From an uncultured Lachnospiraceae bacterium (lineage in GTDB: Bacteria > Bacillota > Clostridia > Lachnospirales > Lachnospiraceae): a DNA stretch of 28,527 bases. This document shows, piece after piece, positions 1 through 6,947 of the stretch; position 1 is the stretch's first letter; each line of letters opens with the position of its first letter. The notes under the pieces were generated by a model that did not search any database, was not told the origin of the DNA, and saw only the letters and a program-made list of their open reading frames with translations. The position numbers and the translations under genes were made by a program. Location: contig CAJTQG010000035.1 in the NCBI GenBank assembly GCA_910578605.1, forward strand, positions 4,213 through 32,739, given 5' to 3'.

Positions 1-557
1 TTGCTTATGATTTATTGCTTGAGAAACTTAATGAAAATAGTAATGCCAAAAAAGTGATTAAATTTATTTCTAAAAGATTAGAAGAGATTTCGGATTTTCC
101 TGGCGTTGTTGATGAAGAGGAAATTGATGAAGAAGAAATAGAAGAAATAAAGAGATGGACTGAGTCAAGATTTGAAAATGCAAGTAGAGTAACTAAGGAA
201 TCGATATTGCCAGATATACTCAGTTATGGAGATAGTATTTCGATTAAGGGAGTAGATGATAGTGAAATTATATTATGTATAGATGAGATATTTATAAATC
301 CTTCAGGAGGCGAAGAAGAATGGATAGATATTTCATTGTTAAATGGACAAGAAAAAATAGCTAGTGGTTCTATTAAATTGACAGTTGGATATTTGAATTA
401 TGATGAAGATGGAGGAATTGCAGACGGAATAGAGGATAGTATTGATTACTACTATAATGAAATTATTGAAGAAATGGATAGCTTTATTTTAGAGCAGATT
501 AAACAGGTTGAAATAGAAACAGAGATCATCAGAATTATAGAAAAGGCATTAGAATAG
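1..557 (+). CDS. Acidic hypothetical protein, 5' end outside window
   Basis: The reading frame is already open at base 3, so the gene almost certainly begins upstream and only its last 184 or so codons are visible. A TTG at 15 could serve as a start but has no visible ribosome binding site. The product is very acidic: residues around 30-50 of the visible part are a run of glutamates and aspartates. Later segments alternate hydrophobic and charged residues (ISLLNGQEK, SIKLTVGYLNYDEDGG) like a small beta-rich domain, and the protein ends in a glutamate-rich helix. There is no signal peptide, membrane segment or recognisable catalytic motif. I do not recognise the family. It lies beside transposon-derived genes and has AT-rich codon use, so it is probably accessory. 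Confidence 0.6.
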   Translation, partial: AYDLLLEKLNENSNAKKVIKFISKRLEEISDFPGVVDEEEIDEEEIEEIKRWTESRFENASRVTKESILPDILSYGDSISIKGVDDSEIILCIDEIFINPSGGEEEWIDISLLNGQEKIASGSIKLTVGYLNYDEDGGIADGIEDSIDYYYNEIIEEMDSFILEQIKQVEIETEIIRIIEKALE

Positions 558-649
558 ATCAAATAGGGCAACAGCATGTTATTCATTGGAATATTTACAT
601 AAGGGATGCCAACAACTTTCAGTTTCTTATTGAATTAAATGACCTATGA
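512..649 (+). pseudogene. Possible C-terminal remnant of a lost gene
   Basis: A second frame is open from 512 to a TGA at 647-649 and overlaps the end of the preceding gene. Its last 25 codons have a protein-like composition (QQHVIHWNIYIRDANNFQF, ending IELNDL), with regular hydrophobic spacing. There is no start codon or ribosome binding site for it. It may be the tail of a gene whose front was replaced, or chance. I could not assign a family. Nothing else is seen between 650 and the tnpV ribosome binding site at 729. Confidence 0.22.
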
Positions 650-741
650 ATGAAACCAGATAAGGAGAAAATCTCAAAATTTTGTTTAAGACAACAGACA
701 CAAGAGTGTGGAGTGAATATTTTATCTGGAGGTAACAGAAA

Positions 742-1116
742 ATGGCAAATATATTATTTGAGGAACTGGGCGGCAAATATGAACGGCAAGGAGATTACTT
801 AATACCGTGCTTGACTGTACCCGCCGAAAAAGAACAGCCTTTCAAAGTGTTCCTGCGCCTGTCTGTCAATGTCGGCAAGGTAAGTGTTCAGCCTGCCGCT
901 TGTGAGAAGATTGGTGTATGTAACCCTGCGGTACTGCATCAGATAGTCCAGATGCCGCTGTCCCCATGTGCTTATCGGCTCATAGAGGGCATGAAACAGG
1001 CACAGGGCATAACGGAACGCCTAAAGGAAGAAAACGCCTTAGAATGGACAGGAAGAATGAATAACATAAGGGCGTGTGCGAGGGAGATTGTGAACGAGGA
1101 AATTATTTTTGCATAA
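742..1116 (+). CDS. tnpV: TnpV-family transposon protein with internally inverted centre
   Basis: This 124-codon gene starts at ATG 742 behind GGAGG at 729-733. Residues 1-32 (MANILFEELGGKYERQGDY and following) and about 80-124 (IEGMKQAQGITERL, MNNIRACAREIVNEEI) match what I know of TnpV, a roughly 120-residue protein of unclear function carried by Tn4451-type and other clostridial integrative elements. Residues 33-79 do not match. However, the reverse complement of 840-976 read in register gives the expected TnpV centre (STWGQRHLDYL, RRVTYTNLLTSGRLN, YLADIDRQAQEHFERL). The centre has therefore been flipped in place. Total length and frame are preserved and no stop arises. The protein as written is probably non-functional, although the ORF is intact. 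Family assignment is from memory of the consensus, without a search. Confidence 0.85.
   Translation: MANILFEELGGKYERQGDYLIPCLTVPAEKEQPFKVFLRLSVNVGKVSVQPAACEKIGVCNPAVLHQIVQMPLSPCAYRLIEGMKQAQGITERLKEENALEWTGRMNNIRACAREIVNEEIIFA
836..980. other. Inverted segment inside tnpV, flanked by AGCC/GGCT
   Basis: AGCC at 836-839 and GGCT at 977-980 are the only inverted identity at the ends; bases on either side differ. The 137 bp between them encode the TnpV centre on the opposite strand. Flipping this piece restores a continuous TnpV-like protein with the junctions EQPIS and HFERLIEG. The ends show no longer inverted repeat of the sort a dedicated invertase would use. Confidence 0.85.
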
Positions 1117-1125
1117 GTACAGAAA

Positions 1126-1156
1126 GGCGGCAGAAAAATTGCCGCCTAAAAATTTT
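1126..1156 (+). terminator. Hairpin after tnpV, possible terminator
   Basis: GGCGGCA at 1126-1132 pairs perfectly with TGCCGCC at 1140-1146 across a 7-base loop. The hairpin starts 9 bases after the tnpV stop. The tail that follows is A-rich and then has only four T's (TAAAAATTTT), so termination may be weak. It separates tnpV from the merR promoter. Confidence 0.5.
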
Positions 1157-1167
1157 CCGAAAAGGTC

Positions 1168-1198
1168 TTGCTTGTTACGTTGCGTAATGATTTATAAT
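1168..1198 (+). promoter_or_regulatory. MerR-type promoter with dyad in a 19-bp spacer
   Basis: TTGCTT at 1168-1173 and a consensus TATAAT at 1193-1198 are 19 bp apart, the over-long spacing typical of promoters controlled by MerR-family proteins. In the spacer, TTACG (1175-1179) and CGTAA (1183-1187) form a perfect dyad with a 3-bp centre. The next gene encodes a MerR-family protein, so autoregulation of the whole cassette is likely. An alternative -35, TTGTTA at 1172-1177, would give a 15-bp spacer. Confidence 0.7.
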
Positions 1199-1220
1199 AT
1201 ATTTCAGGAGGTAATGGACT

Positions 1221-2018
1221 ATGGCAAAATACAAGGCAATTCCAGATGGATATATGACAGTTGGAGAAGTTGCGAAGAAAATGGGAATAACTGTCCGAAC
1301 TATGCAATATTACGACAAAGAGGGATTACTCTCTCCATCAGCAGAAAGTGAGGGTGGGCGCAGGCTTTATACGGATAAAGATTTAGTTACACTTCATCAG
1401 ATTTTGTCCTTGAAATCATTAGGATTTTCTTTGGATGATATAAAGCGACGCTTAATTTCTTTAGAAACGCCGACTGATGTGGCAACTGCCCTTACCGAAC
1501 AGGCAGATAGTATACGAGAGAAAATAGAACAGCTAACAGATTCTTTGACAGCAATAGAACAGTTAAAAGTAGAAGTGTTACAAATGCAGACCGTCAATTT
1601 TAAGGCATATGCAGATATTATTGTCAATCTGCAAATGAAAAATGGCTCTTACTACCTTATTAAGCGTTTCGATGACGACACGCTTGACCATATCCGTAAT
1701 CAATTTGACAGGGAAAGTGGTTTGGATTTTATGGACAGGTTTAATCGTTTGAGCGATGAAATCGTACAATTTCAAAAGGAAAATGTGCCCCCCGAAAGTG
1801 AAAAATGCCAGCGGGTTGTAAAAGAATATTGGGGCTTGATTATGGAATTTACAAACGGCGATATGAGTATGTTGCCGAAATTGATGGAAATAGGCAATAT
1901 TGATACTGCTACAAACGCTTGGGAAGAAAGACAAAAAATAGTAAACGACTATTTAGAGCCAGCTTTGCAAGTTTACTTTTCAAAACTCGGAGTAAATCCG
2001 TTTGAGGAGGTGGAATGA
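1221..2018 (+). CDS. MerR-family transcriptional regulator
   Basis: This is a 265-residue regulator starting at ATG 1221, nine bases after AGGAGG (1206-1211). An upstream ATG at 1214 is out of frame. Residues about 5-75 form the MerR winged helix-turn-helix (MTVGEVAKKMGITVRTMQYY, then GGRRLYTDKDL and LGFSLDDIKRRL). A coiled-coil dimerisation helix follows at about 90-120. The C-terminal 140 or so residues are a large effector domain I cannot assign; it lacks the cysteine pattern of metal sensors. Members of this family activate a promoter with an over-long spacer by untwisting it, often in response to a toxic compound. The gene overlaps the ABC ATPase gene (ATGATG/TGA), so it probably controls that exporter. 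The ligand is unknown. Confidence 0.88.
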   Translation: MAKYKAIPDGYMTVGEVAKKMGITVRTMQYYDKEGLLSPSAESEGGRRLYTDKDLVTLHQILSLKSLGFSLDDIKRRLISLETPTDVATALTEQADSIREKIEQLTDSLTAIEQLKVEVLQMQTVNFKAYADIIVNLQMKNGSYYLIKRFDDDTLDHIRNQFDRESGLDFMDRFNRLSDEIVQFQKENVPPESEKCQRVVKEYWGLIMEFTNGDMSMLPKLMEIGNIDTATNAWEERQKIVNDYLEPALQVYFSKLGVNPFEEVE

Positions 2019-2833
2019 TGAACCGTGCAATACAAGTTAGTGAGTTAAGGAAAAGCTATGGTAGCCATATTGTTCTTAAGGGACTTAATTTTCAAATCGA
2101 AAAAGGAGAAGTATTTTCTCTGCTTGGCGTAAATGGAGCAGGAAAAACCACATCTCTGGAATGTATCGAGGGTTTGAAGAAATACGACAGCGGTACCATT
2201 ATCGTAAATGGGAAAATGGGTATTCAGCTGCAATCATCATCTTTGCCTGCTCACATCAAACCTATGGAGGCTATAAAGCTGTTTGCAAAATGGAATACAG
2301 CAAAGATTGACTACTCTATGCTTTATACTCTTGGTATCAAAGAAATTGAGAAAAAGCAGTATGTCCAACTATCTACAGGGCAAAAAAGGCGTTTACATCT
2401 TGCCCTTGCGCTTATCAGCAATCCAGATATTATTTTCCTCGATGAGCCGACTGCGGGGCTTGATGTGGAGGGCAGACTTTCACTTCATGAGCAAATCCGA
2501 AAACTCAAATCACAAGGAAAAACAATTGTTTTGGCAAGCCATGATATGGCAGAGGTAGAAACGTTATGTGACCGTATTGCCATTTTAAATCACGGAAATA
2601 TTGTTTTTTGCGGCACAGCTTCGGAACTTACAGATAAGGTTGGAAAAAAATATTTTATCCATATCAAAACGCTGCAAGGGGACGATACTTTTGAAACGGA
2701 CAATATTGAAGATACTTTGATTTCTCTGCTTAGCGAGTTAAAACAAAAGGGAATTCATGTGTTAGATATTAAAGTTGACCGTGGCACACTGGAACAGCAT
2801 TTTATGGAAATGACGAGGAGGGAAGCGGAATGA
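2015..2833 (+). CDS. ABC transporter ATP-binding protein
   Basis: This 272-residue ATPase powers the permease encoded next. Visible motifs in order are Walker A GVNGAGKTT (about 38-46), a Q-loop in GIQLQSSS (about 73-80), the signature LSTGQKRR, Walker B IIFLDEPTAGLD, and the H-loop in ASHDM. It resembles drug- and antibiotic-type exporters of the CcmA/DrrA group. About 65 residues follow the core domain, as is common in that group. Two ATG codons (2015 and 2018) sit after GAGGAGGTGG at the end of merR, so translation is coupled to the regulator. The 3' end overlaps the permease gene by ATGA. The exported substrate cannot be told from sequence; a toxic or antimicrobial compound is inferred from the MerR partner. 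Confidence 0.92.
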   Translation: MMNRAIQVSELRKSYGSHIVLKGLNFQIEKGEVFSLLGVNGAGKTTSLECIEGLKKYDSGTIIVNGKMGIQLQSSSLPAHIKPMEAIKLFAKWNTAKIDYSMLYTLGIKEIEKKQYVQLSTGQKRRLHLALALISNPDIIFLDEPTAGLDVEGRLSLHEQIRKLKSQGKTIVLASHDMAEVETLCDRIAILNHGNIVFCGTASELTDKVGKKYFIHIKTLQGDDTFETDNIEDTLISLLSELKQKGIHVLDIKVDRGTLEQHFMEMTRREAE

Positions 2834-3546
2834 GTGGGTTTTTATATGGCGTTGCGTTACAGTGGAAATTGGATATACGAAGCAAATCTTTATTAGTCAC
2901 CTGCTATATCATTCCGCTAATATTCTTTCTTCTTATGGGCGGTATTTTCACTTCTGTTATGCCCGATATGAGAAGTACGCTCAGCCAATCTATGATTGTG
3001 ATGAGTGTTTCAATGGGGGCGTTTATTGGACTGCCGCCATCGTTGATTGAAACTTATGGAAGTGACATAAACAAAGTCTATAAAGCAAACGGAGTGCCTA
3101 TCTATTTAGGTCTTGTTACAATATTTTTTTCCGCATTTATACATTTGATGATTGCCTGTGCTGTGATAGTGCTGCTAGCTCCCGTGCTATTTGAAGCGGA
3201 TTTACCAGCACAGCTTCCGATTTTCTTTTTTGCACTTGCCATATATATTATCGTGTCATTAAGCATTGGAAGTATTTTAGGATTGATTATAAAAAATCAA
3301 GCGAAATTGACGATGATAGCGCAGTTAGTGTTTCTGCCTTCAATTATGCTTTCGGGGATTATGTTCCCCATTGATTTGTTACCCGATTTTCTTAAAATGA
3401 CCGGGCGTATTTTCCCCGCTTTCTGTGGATACCGGTTGATGTTGGATAAGGGCTTTTGCCTTGATAATCTGTGGTATCTAATCCTTGTCTTTTTTATGGC
3501 GGTAATTGTATGTGGAATATTTTTGAAGAAACAGAAATCAAAATAG
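2830..3546 (+). CDS. ABC-2 type transporter permease
   Basis: This 238-residue integral membrane protein has about six hydrophobic segments: LLVTCYIIPLIFFLLMGGIF near 22-41, then others near 55-75, 95-120, 130-155, 165-185 and 215-235. The layout and the PSIMLSGIMFPIDLLP stretch before the last segment fit ABC-2 exporter permeases. It would form the membrane channel, probably as a dimer, with the ATPase encoded immediately upstream. The ATGA overlap (2830-2833) and the GAGGAGGG preceding it indicate translational coupling. The merR-ATPase-permease unit is a common portable cassette on clostridial integrative elements. Confidence 0.88.
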   Translation: MSGFLYGVALQWKLDIRSKSLLVTCYIIPLIFFLLMGGIFTSVMPDMRSTLSQSMIVMSVSMGAFIGLPPSLIETYGSDINKVYKANGVPIYLGLVTIFFSAFIHLMIACAVIVLLAPVLFEADLPAQLPIFFFALAIYIIVSLSIGSILGLIIKNQAKLTMIAQLVFLPSIMLSGIMFPIDLLPDFLKMTGRIFPAFCGYRLMLDKGFCLDNLWYLILVFFMAVIVCGIFLKKQKSK

Positions 3547-3560
3547 TTGAGGACAACCAT

Positions 3561-3763
3561 ATGAATAAAAATGAATGGATACTTTGCCCCATTTGTGGCG
3601 GCAAAACCCGTGACAGAATCAGAGAAGATACAGTTTAAAAAAAACTATCCTCTTTACTGTCCGAAATGCAAGCAGGAAGCCTTGATTGATGTAACGAATG
3701 AATTTACAAATAACAGTCATCACAGAGCCAGACACTTTAGATGCAGAGCCGATGAATTTGTGA
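3561..3763 (+). pseudogene. Cysteine-rich KTR-family gene, two frameshifts
   Basis: ATG at 3561 opens a frame (MNKNEWILCPICGGKTRDRI) that stops at TAA 3636-3638. The homology continues in another frame (NYPLYCPKCKQEALIDV) and then in a third (TVITEPDTLDAEPMNL, stop TGA 3761-3763). Together these make the roughly 66-residue cysteine-rich KTR protein, a small CPxC...CPxC zinc-ribbon-like protein common on clostridial and streptococcal mobile elements and of unknown function. One extra base lies in the T3A8 run at 3634-3644 and another near the AAA at 3708-3710; the total of 203 nt equals 67 codons plus 2. Both sites are homopolymers, so sequencing error is possible. The longer frame starting at 3571 reads its first part out of register. 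Confidence 0.75.
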
Positions 3764-3800
3764 AACAAGATTAGCACAATTTGTTGGCTCTGTTTTTATT
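3722..3800 (+). terminator. Probable terminator of the ABC/KTR cassette
   Basis: ACAGAGCCA (3722-3730) is perfectly complementary to TGGCTCTGT (3785-3793), which runs into TTTTTATTTGT. A second, nearer arm, CAGAGCC at 3744-3750, can pair with the same 3' arm. The loop is long (about 35 to 54 bases), but the T-rich tail supports termination. Confidence 0.5.
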
Positions 3801-4459
3801 TGTAAAATATTCTAGGGGATGTTTATTTTATAGCTTTACAAAATATAATTACAGAGGGATTTAATATGTTTTTTGTCGTGTATCGGTGCTGTTCGACGTC
3901 TTTCCAATCTGTATTTTTTCATTTTCAAAAATTTATATTGGAGGAAAATAGTGGCAATGGTACGGGAATCAACTTTATCCATATTGATCTTTCTAAGACT
4001 TAGCCTTTTTCTGTAAAGATTGGTATGCAGAGAATGGATAACGAAGGTGGTCAAACCTTTATCAAGAAGGAATCCCGGCAGATTTTAGCTGTAGTATCAG
4101 GGGGATTCCAATCTTAATTTTACTTTTGATAAATTATCTAAAATTGTTACGATAATCAAGATAAATCTTCTTTGTAAAATATTTGATACTGTTTAGAGCC
4201 ACAGGTACTCTCTGCGGTTGTAACCTGGTTCTAAAAAACGTCATGGGGTACTATCTGATTCACAACTATAAAAGAGACTATGGTTGTAGCCTTTCTGAAA
4301 TCATCCAGTGGAAGGAGAAACGAAGCAATCCACAGTATCTTCAACAGTATAGCATACAGTCCTTGGAGAGGGACTATAAACACTACTACTTTAAAATATG
4401 AGGAAAATATTAACACATGGTAATTACAGTTTTTGACCTATTGATGCCAGTGAAAAGCT
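3801..4459. other. Gene-poor accessory stretch, no convincing gene
   Basis: This interval is AT-rich and broken by stops in all frames. The best open frame is TTG 4183 to TGA 4401 on the plus strand. It has no good ribosome binding site, but a protein-like C-terminal part (SLSEIIQWKEKRSNPQYLQQ and a tyrosine-rich end), perhaps the tail of a lost gene. A short coding-like fragment around 4018-4117 (QTFIKKESRQILAVVSGGF) also ends at a stop. I recognise no family for either. The stretch is best read as decayed mobile-element DNA. Confidence 0.4.
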
Positions 4460-4498
4460 AATAAGAAAAACAAATAAGAAGAATAAATAAGAAGAACA
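4460..4498. repeat. 13-bp tandem repeat, three copies
   Basis: Three adjoining units start at 4460, 4473 and 4486, with consensus AATAAGAARAAYA. A partial fourth (AATAATAG) follows. The units differ at one or two positions. There is no unique spacer, so this is not a CRISPR array. Confidence 0.75.
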
Positions 4499-4533
4499 AA
4501 TAATAGCGACGTTTACATGTAAAAATCCTCCTA

Positions 4534-4586
4534 TAAAAGCAGAAAAGCTGACAGCTCCTGCACAAAAATACAGAAGTCATCAGCTT
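4534..4586 (-). terminator. Terminator for the GH31 gene
   Basis: On the minus strand AAGCTGA (4586-4580) pairs with TCAGCTT (4551-4545). The stem continues inward with a run of further, partly wobble, pairs (ACTTCTG against CAGGAGC) around a T-rich loop, and a T-rich tail (TTTTCTGCTTTT) follows. It lies about 120 bases past the GH31 stop and is the only good hairpin there. Confidence 0.55.
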
Positions 4587-4704
4587 AAATAAGCGGTTCT
4601 TGCTTTCATTGCGAAAGAAAGGTATTCCCTTAATTATGATTGTTGCATTTAAAACAATGAGACGCAAGCAAATTTTATATATACTTTCATTTATAGTTTG
4701 AGGT

Positions 4705-6654
4705 TTATGAAAAGCAAGCTAGTACAGGACTGTCTTTTTTTACAAAAGCAATAAATTCATCAATGCCAGCATTTATATCATACCAGTTTTCACCTTCATA
4801 TGTGTTTTTATCTTTTGTCAAAATCCATGTGCCTTTGGGCAAATACACTTTTCGGGAAGTACACCCCTGTGTTGTAATGGGAGCGAATATAATATCACTG
4901 CCAAATAAATATTGGTCTCCTGTTTCATAGCAGACAGAATCATTGGGGAAATCAAAAAACATGGGACGCATGACAGGGGTGCCATTTTCACAAGAGATAT
5001 CCATATGTTCCTTAATATAGGGGATTAGTCGGTTTCTTAACATAATGAGTTCTTTTAACACGGGAAGGTTTTCCTCTCCAAAACTCCATATTTCATTGTC
5101 ATCACCGGTAGGTTCTATAATGTCCCTTGTGGTATCTGCCCCAAGTCTGCTGCCGTGGAGACGCATAATAGGACAGAACACACCATATTGAAACCAGCGA
5201 ACAATAAGCTCTCTAAAATAATCAGAGTGTATATCTCCCCCATAGAAGCCACCAATATCCGTATTCCACCAAGGTATACCGCACATGGCCATATTAAGGC
5301 CAGATTTCACCTGCTCTGTCAGACTTTCAAAGGTGGAGGCAATATCGCCGGACCAGACAACGACCCCATATTTTTGTGCCCCAAGATAGGCGCTTCTAGA
5401 GAGAGTTACCACTTCATTTTTGCCCATTTCCATCATGCCGTCATAGACAAGTTTGGCGTAATAATAGGGATAAAGCAGAGCAATTTCATCTCCGTTTCCC
5501 TCGTATAGCACAAGATTGTCAAAATGCTCAGGATGAATTTCAGGCTCTGCCTCGTCAAACCACATGCAATCCACGCCATTATCATAATAATTTTCTTTTA
5601 AACGCTGCCACACATAAGCCCTAGTTTCAGGGTTTGTCGCATCAATTTCTGCCTGGGCACCGGCAAATTCAAATACTCTGTTGCTTCCCCTAGCTGTCCG
5701 AATCAGCATATTGTGCTCTAACATATAGTGGTAGTTTTCACTTTTTTCGTTTATCGTAGGCCACATGGATACCATAAGACGGATTCCCATATGGTGAAGT
5801 TTATCAGCCATTTTTTTAGGGTTTTTCCAATATTTCGGGTCAAATCGGTAATCTCCCTGCTCCGTCCAATGAAAGTAGTCAATCACAATAACGGATAAGG
5901 GAATTCCCAATTCTTTATATTTTTGGGCAACCGCTAATACCTGCTCCTCATTCTCATAGCGAAGCTTGCTTTGCCAAAATCCCAACGCCCATTCCGGTAT
6001 TTTGGGGGCATGTCCTGTCAGGTCTGTGAGTGTTTTGGTTACCTTGCTAGGAGAACCTCCCATAATAATATAGTCTACCCCTTTTGTACAATCACTGCTC
6101 CAGCGTGTACGGTTGTTTGCAAGCTCCACTGTTCCGGTAGACGGCATATTCCATATAAAGCCATAGCCTAGGGAAGAATAGACATATGGAATAGATGTCT
6201 TCGTATTGACATGACGCAAATCAATGGTACATCCCTTTTTGTTGAAACAATTCATCCGCTCATGTCCCAATCCGAAAAAGCCTTCCGTCTCATTTGCCTC
6301 AAAGCTGACACGAACTTTCCAAAGATTACTTCCTTTATTTTCGTAATTTCGGTATCCGGTGTTAAAAGTCATTTCCGGCTGCTCTGATAAAATCTTTTTC
6401 TTTTTGTAATAATAGGATACCTTTCCGCATGGCTCCATCACAGCCAGCATATTGCCGTTTTCCAGATAAGCATTGCCCTCCTTTAGCCAGACTTTGGCAG
6501 GTATATTTTGTGGTATGAGCGTCCAATTTTGCTCCGTTAATTTTCCTGAAGCAGTTGCCTGAAAGCGTATGCTATCTCTACCACAGGCACTTATTTTACC
6601 TGTTTCACCGGCTCTTTGAAATAAAATACAGTGTTCACCTAATTTGAAATTCAT
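4705..6654 (-). CDS. Glycoside hydrolase family 31, alpha-xylosidase-like
   Basis: This 649-residue enzyme has an N-terminal beta-sandwich (about 1-200), a (beta/alpha)8 barrel starting near PEWALGFWQSKLRYENEEQV, and a C-terminal beta domain. The expected retaining nucleophile is D367 in MWFDEAEPE and the acid/base is D437 in VVWSGD; both lie where GH31 enzymes have them. The WFDEAEPE form resembles the alpha-xylosidase and related branch more than classical alpha-glucosidases, but substrate cannot be fixed from sequence. There is no signal peptide, so it probably acts in the cytoplasm on imported oligosaccharides. The start is supported by GAGG seven bases upstream. Its leader and operator region closely match those of the GH43 gene 10.5 kb away, suggesting joint removal of alpha- and beta-linked xylose. 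Confidence 0.92.
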   Translation of the reverse strand: MNFKLGEHCILFQRAGETGKISACGRDSIRFQATASGKLTEQNWTLIPQNIPAKVWLKEGNAYLENGNMLAVMEPCGKVSYYYKKKKILSEQPEMTFNTGYRNYENKGSNLWKVRVSFEANETEGFFGLGHERMNCFNKKGCTIDLRHVNTKTSIPYVYSSLGYGFIWNMPSTGTVELANNRTRWSSDCTKGVDYIIMGGSPSKVTKTLTDLTGHAPKIPEWALGFWQSKLRYENEEQVLAVAQKYKELGIPLSVIVIDYFHWTEQGDYRFDPKYWKNPKKMADKLHHMGIRLMVSMWPTINEKSENYHYMLEHNMLIRTARGSNRVFEFAGAQAEIDATNPETRAYVWQRLKENYYDNGVDCMWFDEAEPEIHPEHFDNLVLYEGNGDEIALLYPYYYAKLVYDGMMEMGKNEVVTLSRSAYLGAQKYGVVVWSGDIASTFESLTEQVKSGLNMAMCGIPWWNTDIGGFYGGDIHSDYFRELIVRWFQYGVFCPIMRLHGSRLGADTTRDIIEPTGDDNEIWSFGEENLPVLKELIMLRNRLIPYIKEHMDISCENGTPVMRPMFFDFPNDSVCYETGDQYLFGSDIIFAPITTQGCTSRKVYLPKGTWILTKDKNTYEGENWYDINAGIDEFIAFVKKDSPVLACFS

Positions 6655-6768
6655 TATTTACCTCGTTTCTGCGCTGCACTTTTCATATTATTTATGCAAG
6701 CTTGTGTTACAGCGCCGACACAAACTTGCCGCACAATCTATACTTGTGTTTGGGAAAAATTTGTGTTT
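6652..6768 (-). promoter_or_regulatory. GH31 control region, shared with GH43
   Basis: Read on the minus strand, a 20-base block GCAAGTTTGTGTCGGCGCTG (6729-6710) is followed after 55 bases by the start codon. The leader CAGCGCAGAAACGAGG plus TAAATAATG ends at the ATG (6676-6652). TTGTGT (6702-6707) and ACACAA (6718-6723), on the plus strand, form a perfect dyad with a 10-bp centre. More copies, TTGTGTTT at 6744 and 6761 and CACAA at 6732, lie upstream. A minus-strand TAATAT near 6691-6686 could be the -10; no good -35 is seen, so an activator may be needed. Confidence 0.7.
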
Positions 6769-6860
6769 CACTCTTCTTTTTTGACAGTAGTTTCTGTTGA
6801 TAACTAGATTATATTGCTTTTAAGAAAGAAAATCTATAGTATTTTTAACATAAGAAGCAG

Positions 6861-6890
6861 TTGACTTTTTTTTAATGAATATGGTAGCAT
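6861..6890 (+). promoter_or_regulatory. Promoter candidate for the SUKH-like gene
   Basis: TTGACT at 6861-6866 and TAGCAT at 6885-6890 are separated by 18 bp, with an extended -10 TGG immediately before the hexamer. It is about 55 bases upstream of the next ATG. A second TTGACA at 6781-6786 with TAGATT at 6805-6810 could be an additional plus-strand promoter. Confidence 0.5.
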
Positions 6891-6947
6891 TTATGGTAGT
6901 GTTGTTGTGGGCGGCATATAGTTTTATGGAGAAAGGCGAGTGATAAA

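Noticed and set aside
1109..1351. 80-residue frame bridging tnpV and merR
   Set aside because: It crosses the hairpin and the merR promoter and reads merR out of frame.
3571..3774. 67-residue frame starting MNGYFAPFV
   Set aside because: Its first part is an out-of-register reading of the KTR gene; the CPICG motif is in the frame from 3561. Treated as a frameshifted pseudogene.
3836..4054. Minus-strand 72-residue frame in the gene-poor stretch
   Set aside because: No ribosome binding site, low-complexity basic composition and no recognisable family.
4460..4498. Short repeats considered as a CRISPR array
   Set aside because: Units are 13 bp, directly adjoining, without unique spacers, and no cas genes are present.
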